Source: Chthoniobacter flavus (GTDB lineage: Bacteria; Verrucomicrobiota; Verrucomicrobiia; Chthoniobacterales; Terrimicrobiaceae). Taken from it: a stretch of 47,923 bases of DNA. Location of the stretch: assembly GCA_945860745.1 (NCBI GenBank), contig CAMASH010000021.1, forward strand, positions 1 through 47,923, in the 5' to 3' direction. How positions within the stretch are numbered: position 1 is the first letter of the stretch; each line of letters starts with the position of its first letter. Both the position numbers and the translations under genes were made by a program. This document shows positions 22,810-30,003 of the stretch, in pieces. The notes below the pieces were generated by a model. The model had not been told where the DNA came from. It was given only the letters and a program-made list of their open reading frames with translations, and did not search any database.

Positions 22810-24173
22810 TGGACACCCTGCCACTGAACGAAATCGCCGACATGTGCGGCGGCACCCTGCACGGGGCCTCCCTCCCGCTCGTGCGCCGCATCTCCAAGGA
22901 CACCCGCACCATCCTGCCCGGCGACCTCTACCTGGCCCTGCGCGGGGAAAATCACGACGGCAACCTCTACGCCGCCAACGCCGCGGCCAAGGGCGCCGCC
23001 GCCGTGCTGGTTGATGATCCCGAAATCTTGAAAAAGCTGCCGGAGGGATATCCCGCCATTCTGGTGGAGAATTCCCTCAGGGCCCTGCACCGCCTGGCCG
23101 GGGCCTGGCGCGACCGGCTGGCCATCAGGGTGGCCTGCATCACCGGCAGCAGCGGCAAGACCAGCACGAAGGAATTCACCGCGGCAGTGCTTTCCGTGCG
23201 CTACCGCGTGGTGCGGACGGAAGGCAACCTGAATAATCACATCGGCCTCCCGCTCTCGATCCTGTCCGCCTCGGCGGCCGACGACGCCGCCGTGTGGGAA
23301 ATCGGCATGAACCATCCCGGGGAGATTGCCCCGCTGGCGGCCCTGGCCCGCCCTGACCTCGCCATCATCACAAACATCGGCGTCGCCCATATCGAGCACA
23401 TGGATTCCCGCGAAGCCATCGCGCAGGAGAAAGGCCTGCTGGTCGAAGCGGTCGGCCGGGACGGTTCAGTGATTCTGCCGGCCGAGGATGACTTCACCTC
23501 CGCTCTCGCCGCCCGCTCCCGGGCCCGCGTGATCAAGGCCGGACTGACCGGCGGCGCGGTCACCGCCTCGGATGTCACCATGGATACGGAGGGCTGCCAT
23601 TTTACCCTCAAGGCCGGAGGCGAGAGCGTCCCCGCCTGGCTGCCCGCCCCCGGATTGCACATGGTCAAAAACGCCCTGCTCGCCGTCGCCGCCGGACTCG
23701 AATTCGGGCTCAGCCTGGAAGAATGCGCCGAGGGTCTGGCCTCCGCGCGCCTCTCCGGTGGACGCCTCGTCCGGCGCAGCATCCGCGGCATCATCCTGCT
23801 CGACGACACCTACAACGCCAATCCCGACTCGATGGAAGCCGCCCTCCTGACCCTCGGCGCTCTGGCCACCGGCGGAAACCGCATCGCCGTCCTTGGGCGC
23901 ATGGGGGAACTCGGTTCCCATGCCGAGGCCGGTTACCGCCGCGTCGGTCTGGCCGCAGCCAAGACCGTCAACACCTTGATCACGGTCGGCCCGGAAACCG
24001 GCCCACTCCTCGAAACCGCCCGCCAGGCGGGCCTCAAGCAGGTCCACGAAACCTCCGACACCACCGAGGCCGGCAGCCTTCTGCGCGAACTCACGCGTGA
24101 GGGCGACATTGTCCTGGTCAAAGGCAGCCGGGGCGCGCGGATGGAACGCGTCATCCAACACTTCGAAAACTAA
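22809..24173 (+). CDS. murF: UDP-MurNAc-tripeptide:D-Ala-D-Ala ligase MurF
   Basis: A 454-aa Mur ligase that attaches the D-Ala-D-Ala dipeptide. SKDTRTILPGDLYLALRGENHDG (residues ~29-51) is the N-terminal substrate domain, CITGSSGKTSTKEFTAAVL the P-loop, EGNLNNHIGLPLSIL the MurF-specific segment, EIGMNHPGEIAPL the central motif, and LLDDTYNANPDSMEAAL the C-terminal motif. Length and order of domains are standard. It overlaps both neighbours by TAATG. Confidence 0.97.
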   Translation: MDTLPLNEIADMCGGTLHGASLPLVRRISKDTRTILPGDLYLALRGENHDGNLYAANAAAKGAAAVLVDDPEILKKLPEGYPAILVENSLRALHRLAGAWRDRLAIRVACITGSSGKTSTKEFTAAVLSVRYRVVRTEGNLNNHIGLPLSILSASAADDAAVWEIGMNHPGEIAPLAALARPDLAIITNIGVAHIEHMDSREAIAQEKGLLVEAVGRDGSVILPAEDDFTSALAARSRARVIKAGLTGGAVTASDVTMDTEGCHFTLKAGGESVPAWLPAPGLHMVKNALLAVAAGLEFGLSLEECAEGLASARLSGGRLVRRSIRGIILLDDTYNANPDSMEAALLTLGALATGGNRIAVLGRMGELGSHAEAGYRRVGLAAAKTVNTLITVGPETGPLLETARQAGLKQVHETSDTTEAGSLLRELTREGDIVLVKGSRGARMERVIQHFEN

Positions 24174-25303
24174 TGCTCTACTCTATTTACGAAATCAGCG
24201 AATGGGCGCACAAATCGGGCTATGACAACGGATTTTTCAGCGCCCTGAACGTCTTTCAATACATCACCTTCCGCGCCGTGTGCGCGGCGGCCACCGCGTT
24301 TCTGCTCTCGATCATTTTCGGCAATGTGGTCATTCGCAAACTCATCGCGCTGAAGTTCGGCCAGCCCATCCGCACCAAAGAGGAAGTCCACCAACTCTTC
24401 GAACTCCATGGCGCAAAAAAAGGCACGCCGACCATGGGCGGGCTGCTCATCATCGGATCGATTCTCATCGCCACTTTGCTCTGGGCCCGGCCGGAAAACC
24501 CCTTCGTCTGGCTCGTCATTTTCAGCATGCTTTTCCTCGGCGCCATCGGCTTCTATGACGACTGGCTCAAGGTCACGAAAAAAAATTCCGCCGGCATCAG
24601 CAGCCGCCTCAAGTTCGGACTGCAGTGCCTCCTCGCCCTCATCGTGACGGCCTTCTTTCTGATCAACCCCGATCTCTCCAGCCTCGCGCAGAAACTCTAC
24701 GTCCCGTTTGCCAAGGAACCGCTCGTCGCCAGCCTCGGCGTGTTCACCTTCCTCTTTTATCTCCTCGTCATCGTCGGCACCTCGAATGCCGTGAACCTCA
24801 CCGATGGTCTGGACGGCCTGGCCACCGGCTGCACCGCCACGGTCGCCGCCGCCTACGCCGCGCTGGCCTATCTGGCCGGGAATGCCCGCACGGCCAGCTA
24901 TCTCGATCTGCCCTTTATCTCGCATTCGGGCGAACTGGCGGTGCTCTGCTCGGCCCTGCTCGGCTCCTGCCTTGGATTTCTCTGGTGGAATGCCTATCCC
25001 GCGCGCGTCTTCATGGGCGACACCGGCTCGCTGGCCATCGGCGGCATGCTCGGAACCGTGGCCATTTGCTGCAAACAGGAAGTCCTGCTCGTCATCGTCG
25101 GCGGAGTCTTCGTCCTTGAGGCGATGTCGGTCATCCTCCAGGTCGCCAGCTTCAAACTCACCGGCCGCCGCATCATCAAGATGTCGCCCATCCATCACCA
25201 TTTCGAACTCAGCGGGTGGAAGGAAAACACGGTCATCGTGCGCTTCTGGATCATGTCCATCCTCTTTGCCCTGCTGGGCCTGGCCACCTTGAAACTGCGA
25301 TGA
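24173..25303 (+). CDS. mraY: Phospho-MurNAc-pentapeptide translocase MraY
   Basis: A 376-aa polytopic membrane enzyme with about ten helices, transferring phospho-MurNAc-pentapeptide to undecaprenyl phosphate to form lipid I. KKGTPTMGGLLII (residues ~79-91), FYDDWLKVTKKNSAGISSRLK (the DDxxK catalytic region), NAVNLTDGLDGLATG and FMGDTGSLAIGG are all present, as is HHHFE near the C-terminus. A Phe/Tyr-rich N-terminus precedes the first helix. The gene starts in the murF stop (TAATG) and overlaps murD by ATGA. Confidence 0.97.
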   Translation: MLYSIYEISEWAHKSGYDNGFFSALNVFQYITFRAVCAAATAFLLSIIFGNVVIRKLIALKFGQPIRTKEEVHQLFELHGAKKGTPTMGGLLIIGSILIATLLWARPENPFVWLVIFSMLFLGAIGFYDDWLKVTKKNSAGISSRLKFGLQCLLALIVTAFFLINPDLSSLAQKLYVPFAKEPLVASLGVFTFLFYLLVIVGTSNAVNLTDGLDGLATGCTATVAAAYAALAYLAGNARTASYLDLPFISHSGELAVLCSALLGSCLGFLWWNAYPARVFMGDTGSLAIGGMLGTVAICCKQEVLLVIVGGVFVLEAMSVILQVASFKLTGRRIIKMSPIHHHFELSGWKENTVIVRFWIMSILFALLGLATLKLR

Positions 25304-26631
25304 TCCATTCGGGAAAAAATGCCGTCGTGCTCGGGCTCGGCCACAGTGGCGAGGCTGCCGCCCGGCTTTTGCACGAGGAGGGCGCCCGCGTCACCGTCTG
25401 CGAAAGCAACGACAATCCCGCCCTGCGCGAAAAAGCCGCCGGACTGGAGGCGGCGGGCATCAGCGTTCTCCTCGGCTCCGCCGCGGATACGGACGCCACC
25501 CGGTACGACATCGGCGTGCTCAGCCCCGGCATCGATCCCGCCGTGCCGCTGGTCCAGAATGTCCTGCGCAAACACGTCCCCCTCATCGGGGAACTCGAAC
25601 TCGCCTTCGAGGAATGCCTCTGCCCGGTCGTGGCCATCACCGGCAGCAATGGCAAAACCACCACCACCGAACTGACCACCGCCATGCTGACCGGCGCAGG
25701 CGTCCGCACCATGGCCAGCGGGAATATCGGCCTGCCCTTCGCCACGGCCGTGCGCCAGAGCAATGCGCTGGATGTCATGGTCCTGGAGGTCAGTTCCTTC
25801 CAACTCGAAACAACCAAAACGTTTCGCCCCCACGTGGCGGTGTGGCTGAACCTCAGCCAGAACCATCTCGACCGCTACCGCGCCATGGAGGAGTATCGCA
25901 CGGCCAAACTCCGGATCTTTACGCAGCAGACCGCGGAGGATTTCGCCGTAATCAACGCCCGCGAATCCCTGCCCGCCCTCGCCGCCCGCACCATTACGTT
26001 CAGCGCGCACACCGACGCGGCGGATTTCACCCTGCGCGGCGGGGTCATTTCCTACCAGGGCCAGCCGGTCCTCGATCAATCCACCATCCGCCTGCAAGGC
26101 ATTCACAACGCCGAGAACCTCATGGCCGCATTCGGCACCGGGCTCGCGCTCGGCGTGGACCTCGATCGCATGGCCGCGGCCGTGGCCGATTACACCGCAC
26201 CCGCCCACCGCTGCGAATTTGTCCGGGATTTTGAAAATATCCACTGGATCAACGACTCCAAGGCCACCAACCTCGATTCGGTCGAAAAAGCCCTGCTCTC
26301 CCAGCAGCGTCCGGTGATTCTCATCGCCGGCGGGAAGGACAAGGGGTTCGAGTTTGACTCCGTCGCGCCGCTCGTGCGCGAACGGGTGCGCGCCGCCGTC
26401 TTGATCGGGGAAATGAAAGACCGCATCGCCCGCTCGTGGCCGGACACCGATTGCCGCATCACGGACTCGCTGGAAGAAGCCGTGCCCATCGCCCGCGATC
26501 TGGCCGCGCCCGGTGACGTGGTCCTGTTTTCGCCCGGAACCTCCTCCTACGACATGTTTCGCAACTACGGCGAGCGGGGCAACCGCTTCAAGGATCTCGT
26601 CAACACCCTGACGCCAAAAAATCCCCGCTAA
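25300..26631 (+). CDS. murD: UDP-MurNAc-L-alanine:D-glutamate ligase MurD
   Basis: 443 aa. MurD adds D-Glu to UDP-MurNAc-L-Ala. VVLGLGHSGEAAARLL (residues ~9-24) is the Rossmann-like N-terminus, AITGSNGKTTTTELT the ATP loop, EVSSFQLE and NLSQNHLDRY the central domain, and INDSKATNLDSVEKAL with LIAGGKDKGFEF the C-terminal domain. The start at 25300 is chosen by the ATGA overlap with mraY and the fit to the N-terminal beta strand. A 31-base gap separates it from the LysM gene. Confidence 0.96.
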   Translation: MIHSGKNAVVLGLGHSGEAAARLLHEEGARVTVCESNDNPALREKAAGLEAAGISVLLGSAADTDATRYDIGVLSPGIDPAVPLVQNVLRKHVPLIGELELAFEECLCPVVAITGSNGKTTTTELTTAMLTGAGVRTMASGNIGLPFATAVRQSNALDVMVLEVSSFQLETTKTFRPHVAVWLNLSQNHLDRYRAMEEYRTAKLRIFTQQTAEDFAVINARESLPALAARTITFSAHTDAADFTLRGGVISYQGQPVLDQSTIRLQGIHNAENLMAAFGTGLALGVDLDRMAAAVADYTAPAHRCEFVRDFENIHWINDSKATNLDSVEKALLSQQRPVILIAGGKDKGFEFDSVAPLVRERVRAAVLIGEMKDRIARSWPDTDCRITDSLEEAVPIARDLAAPGDVVLFSPGTSSYDMFRNYGERGNRFKDLVNTLTPKNPR

Positions 26632-26662
26632 TCAAAAAAACAGGAAACCAAAGAACCACACC

Positions 26663-27529
26663 ATGAAAACGAAAAAAGCCATCCGCATGCCGCTCCGCCG
26701 CGCCCCCCAGCGAGGCCGATCCGCCGCCGCGCCCTTGCGCGCCCGCGCCGCCACGGCGGAGGAAGTTTACGAGGAGGAGGATTACGAAGAGGGCGAAGAA
26801 CCCAACATGAAGTTCTCCCACGCCTTGATCGTCGTGCTCGTCCTTCACCTCGTCGCGGTCGGCGGCGTCTTTGCCTTCAATTGGATGAAGGCCAAGCAAA
26901 TCGCCGAAAGCAAAGCGCCCAAAGCCGCCGCCCTCGCCTCGGCCCCGGGGGAAAAGCCCGCCCCCGCGCCGGAAACGACCGTTGCCACCAAGCCCGCCAC
27001 CATCGAAGGCTGGCAGGGCAAGGTCCACACCGTGGCCGCAGGCGACACGCTGACCCGCATCGCCGCAACGTATGGCACGACCATCGAGGCCATTGAAAAA
27101 GAAAACGGCATCACCACCTACTCGATGATCCGGGTCGGTCAGGGCCTGAAGATTCCGGGCGGGGGAAAAACTTCTCCGCCCGCGAAAACGGAAACCGCGT
27201 CTGCCAAACCGGCGGCGGGTTCCGCCGCCGCCACGAAGCAGGCTTTCCTCGCCACCAAAACCGCGAGCCCCACGGTCAAACCGACCGCCACCGTGGTCAA
27301 GCCCGCCGCCGCCCCCATCGCGGCCGCGCCCAAACCGCAGACCGCGGAACCCACCGCCAAAGCCGCCCCCGCGACCGCTGACAGCTACGTGGTGGCCAGC
27401 GGAGACAACCCCTACACCATCGCCAAGAAACTGCACGTGAGTTACAACGCGCTGCTCACTCTCAACGACATCAAGGACCCGACCAAAATCCAAATCGGCC
27501 AGAAGCTGAAAGTACCCAAACAAAAATAG
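26663..27529 (+). CDS. Bitopic membrane protein with two LysM domains, within the dcw cluster
   Basis: 288 aa: a basic Pro/Arg-rich and then acidic cytoplasmic N-terminus (EEVYEEEDYEEGEEP), one membrane helix (residues ~53-75) and a periplasmic part. Two LysM modules bind peptidoglycan: VHTVAAGDTLTRIAATYGTT (~121-140, ending LKIPGG) and YVVASGDNPYTIAKKLHVSY (~242-261, ending LKVPKQK). They are joined by an Ala/Lys/Thr/Pro-rich linker of about 75 residues. The layout (cytoplasmic tail, one helix, long linker, peptidoglycan-binding C-terminus) is analogous to FtsN with its SPOR domain, and the position between murD and ftsW suggests a divisome role. That role is inferred, not shown. Confidence 0.88.
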   Translation: MKTKKAIRMPLRRAPQRGRSAAAPLRARAATAEEVYEEEDYEEGEEPNMKFSHALIVVLVLHLVAVGGVFAFNWMKAKQIAESKAPKAAALASAPGEKPAPAPETTVATKPATIEGWQGKVHTVAAGDTLTRIAATYGTTIEAIEKENGITTYSMIRVGQGLKIPGGGKTSPPAKTETASAKPAAGSAAATKQAFLATKTASPTVKPTATVVKPAAAPIAAAPKPQTAEPTAKAAPATADSYVVASGDNPYTIAKKLHVSYNALLTLNDIKDPTKIQIGQKLKVPKQK

Positions 27530-27533
27530 CCAG

Positions 27534-27587
27534 GGCGGATTGTCCCGATCCGCCATCGAATCTTCGGCGCTTTGAGGACAAAGCGCC
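27534..27587. repeat. Two adjacent perfect hairpins before ftsW
   Basis: GGCGGAT/ATCCGCC (27534-27540 and 27548-27554, 7-base loop) and GGCGCTTTG/CAAAGCGCC (27566-27574 and 27579-27587, 4-base loop) follow the LysM gene stop. Neither has a T-run. They interrupt an otherwise gap-free cluster and may be attenuators, RNA-stability hairpins or palindromic repeats. Confidence 0.75.
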
Positions 27588-27603
27588 CTCCCACTGAAGA
27601 CGC

Positions 27604-28746
27604 ATGCACCGCAACGCCATTTACGTTATGCTGTTCGCCACCGCCGGGCTCACCGCCCTCGGCCTGGTGATGCTCTTCAGCACCAGCGCATTCGCCCAGG
27701 AAAGTCATGGCGATATTTACTTTTTCGTCAAACGCCAGGGCATCTGGCTGGTCATCGCCATGGCGGGCGCCATGGCCGCCGCCTGTATCGATTATCGTTG
27801 GTGGAAAACAACCTGGTGGATTTTTTTCACCGGAGCATTTGTCCTGCTCATTCTCTGCTTTGTGCCTCCGATCGGCATGCGCATCAATGGATCGAGCCGC
27901 TGGCTGAACCTCGGACCCATGACCCTGCAGCCCAGCGAACTGGCCAAGATCGCGGCGCTCTTTTTCCTGGCCTGGTGGTTTGAGAAACACGAAAGCCAGT
28001 CCGCAACGTTCCTGCGGGGATTTTTTCTGCCCTTGGCCATTCTCGGCTTCCTCATCCTGCCCATCACATGCGAGGTCGATCTCGGCACCAGCGCGCTGAT
28101 TGCCGGAGTGGGCGTGGCCGTCATGTTTCTGGCTGGCACCGGACTGCGCTGGCTGGCACCGATGGTGGTGGTCAGCCTGGTGGGCGGACTCTATGCGGCC
28201 ACCCACATCGACGAACGCATGGGACGCCTGCTGGCCTTCATGCATCCGGAAAAATACAAACTCGGCGAGGGACTCCAGCAATGGCAGGCCCTGATCGCCT
28301 TCGGGTCCGGCGGCGTCGAGGGTCTGGGCCTGGGCGAGGGACGGCAGAAATTTCTCTATCTTCCCTACGCCCACACGGATTTTATTTTTCCCATGATCGG
28401 CGAGGAACTCGGCCTGAAGCTGACCCTGCTGACCGTGTTGGGCTATTTGCTCATCTGCCTGTGCGGCACGCTGGTGGCGGCCAATGCACGGGACCGCTTC
28501 GGCATGTTGCTCGGTTTCGGCTGCGTCATGATGATCACCCTGCAAGCCGTGGTGAACATCGGCGTGACCACCTCGCTGTTGCCCAACAAGGGCATGCCGC
28601 TGCCGTTCATCAGTTTCGGGGGCTCGAATCTTGCCGTGTGTTACTTTATGATCGGCATCCTCGTGAACATCCACCGTCATGGCAACCCGCTCGTCGCACG
28701 CGCCCCCAATACGCTCCGGCGGGCCCGAAATTTTTGCAGATTATAA
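27604..28746 (+). CDS. ftsW: Septal peptidoglycan polymerase FtsW (SEDS family)
   Basis: A 380-aa SEDS glycosyltransferase with about ten membrane helices, which polymerises lipid II with FtsI. INGSSRWLNLGPMTLQPSELAKIAALFF (residues ~94-121) is the loop and helix signature, YAHTDFIFPMIGEELGL (~258-274) contains the catalytic Asp loop, and NIGVTTSLLPNKGMPLPFISFGGSNL is the C-terminal signature. The start at 27604 directly precedes the first helix. The C-terminal tail is basic. Confidence 0.96.
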   Translation: MHRNAIYVMLFATAGLTALGLVMLFSTSAFAQESHGDIYFFVKRQGIWLVIAMAGAMAAACIDYRWWKTTWWIFFTGAFVLLILCFVPPIGMRINGSSRWLNLGPMTLQPSELAKIAALFFLAWWFEKHESQSATFLRGFFLPLAILGFLILPITCEVDLGTSALIAGVGVAVMFLAGTGLRWLAPMVVVSLVGGLYAATHIDERMGRLLAFMHPEKYKLGEGLQQWQALIAFGSGGVEGLGLGEGRQKFLYLPYAHTDFIFPMIGEELGLKLTLLTVLGYLLICLCGTLVAANARDRFGMLLGFGCVMMITLQAVVNIGVTTSLLPNKGMPLPFISFGGSNLAVCYFMIGILVNIHRHGNPLVARAPNTLRRARNFCRL

Positions 28747-28773
28747 TCGAATGAATGCGCCTTTCCATTCTCT

Positions 28774-28877
28774 GGGTAGGGTGGGCCTCCTGCCCGCCGG
28801 TTCGGGCCTCCTGCCTGAACCCTCCCCCTGCACCTGGCGGGAGGCCAGCCGCGGCAGGCAAAAGGCCCGCCCTACCC
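28774..28877. repeat. Palindromic interspersed repeat upstream of murG
   Basis: GGGTAGGGTGGGCC... (28774-28798) is mirrored as ...GGCCCGCCCTACCC (28853-28877), enclosing GC-rich sequence that includes TTCGGGCCTCCTGCCTGAAC. The left ~47 bases recur with about 40 matches at 36830-36876, after ftsZ. It fills the gap between ftsW and murG. Confidence 0.7.
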
Positions 28878-28887
28878 ACAATTCCCT

Positions 28888-30003
28888 ATGACCACTCCAC
28901 CCTTTCGCGCCGTCATCGCCTGCGGAGGCACCGGCGGACACCTCTTCCCCGGCCTCGCCGTGGCCGAGACGCTCAAGGAGCGCGGACACGAGGTGCTTCT
29001 TTTTGTCTCCGAAAAAGAAATCGACACCGTCGCGCTCAAGGGCCACCCCGAATTCCGTTTCGAGAAACTTCCCTCCGTCGGCATGCCCTCCATGCTCTCG
29101 CCGGCCTTCGTGCGTTTCCTGCGCCGCTCGTACGAGAGCCTCGGCTACTGCCGCGCCACCTACCGGAAATTCCGCCCTTCCGTCGTCCTCGGCATGGGCG
29201 GCTTCACCGCGACCGCGCCGATCATTGCCGGCCGCCAGCTCAAGCTGCCCACCTTCATTCACGAATCGAATGCCATCCCCGGCCGGGCCAACAAATTCAC
29301 CGCCCGCTTTGCCACCCGTGTGCTCCTCGGCTTCAAGGCCTGCGCCACACATTTCCCCAAGCGCGACTGCGTCGTCACCGGCACGCCCGTGCGCCGCAAC
29401 CTCGGCTCGCCGCTTGACCGCACCGCCGCGCTGGCCGCTTTCCGTCTGGAACCCGGACGCCCCACGCTGCTCGTCATGGGCGGAAGTCAGGGAGCCTCCG
29501 GCATCAACCAGACCCTCTTCAAATGCGCGCCGTTACTGAAAAATCAAAACCTGCAAATCATCCATTTTACCGGCGAACGCGATGACCGTCTGGCCGCCGC
29601 GAATTATCAGCGCGAAGAAATCCCCCATTACGTCGCGCCGTTTCATCATCGCATGGAGGAGGCCCTCTCCGCCGCCGACCTCGTCATTTCCCGCGCCGGT
29701 GCGGCCAGCCTGAGCGAACTTTCCCAATTCGGCCTCGCCTCGATTTTGATCCCCTACCCGTTCGCGACGGACGACCACCAGACCTTCAACGCCAAAGTCT
29801 TCGTCGAGGCCGGCGCGGCCGAACTGCAACCCGAACAGTCCATCGCCCCCGACTCCTTTGCCGCCCTGGTTTCCAATCTTCTGACCAACGACCGCCGCCG
29901 CGAACAGATGTCCGCCGCCGCCCGCGTTATCCTGCCCCGCAACGCCGCCGGAAACGTGGCCGACGAAATCGAGTGGGCCGTCGCCAAAAACGCCGCCGCA
30001 TGA
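28888..30003 (+). CDS. murG: UDP-GlcNAc:lipid I N-acetylglucosaminyltransferase MurG
   Basis: 371 aa, a GT28-family peripheral membrane enzyme that makes lipid II. ACGGTGGHLFPGLAVAETL (residues ~11-29) is the Gly-rich loop, VLGMGGFTATAPIIAGR and PTFIHESNAIPGRANKF follow, and LLVMGGSQGASGINQTL begins the UDP-binding domain. SRAGAASLSELSQFGLASILIPYPFATDDHQTFNA is the UDP-GlcNAc signature with the Glu in SELSxFG. The start at 28888 follows the palindromic repeat; the end overlaps murC-murB by ATGA. Confidence 0.97.
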   Translation: MTTPPFRAVIACGGTGGHLFPGLAVAETLKERGHEVLLFVSEKEIDTVALKGHPEFRFEKLPSVGMPSMLSPAFVRFLRRSYESLGYCRATYRKFRPSVVLGMGGFTATAPIIAGRQLKLPTFIHESNAIPGRANKFTARFATRVLLGFKACATHFPKRDCVVTGTPVRRNLGSPLDRTAALAAFRLEPGRPTLLVMGGSQGASGINQTLFKCAPLLKNQNLQIIHFTGERDDRLAAANYQREEIPHYVAPFHHRMEEALSAADLVISRAGAASLSELSQFGLASILIPYPFATDDHQTFNAKVFVEAGAAELQPEQSIAPDSFAALVSNLLTNDRRREQMSAAARVILPRNAAGNVADEIEWAVAKNAAA

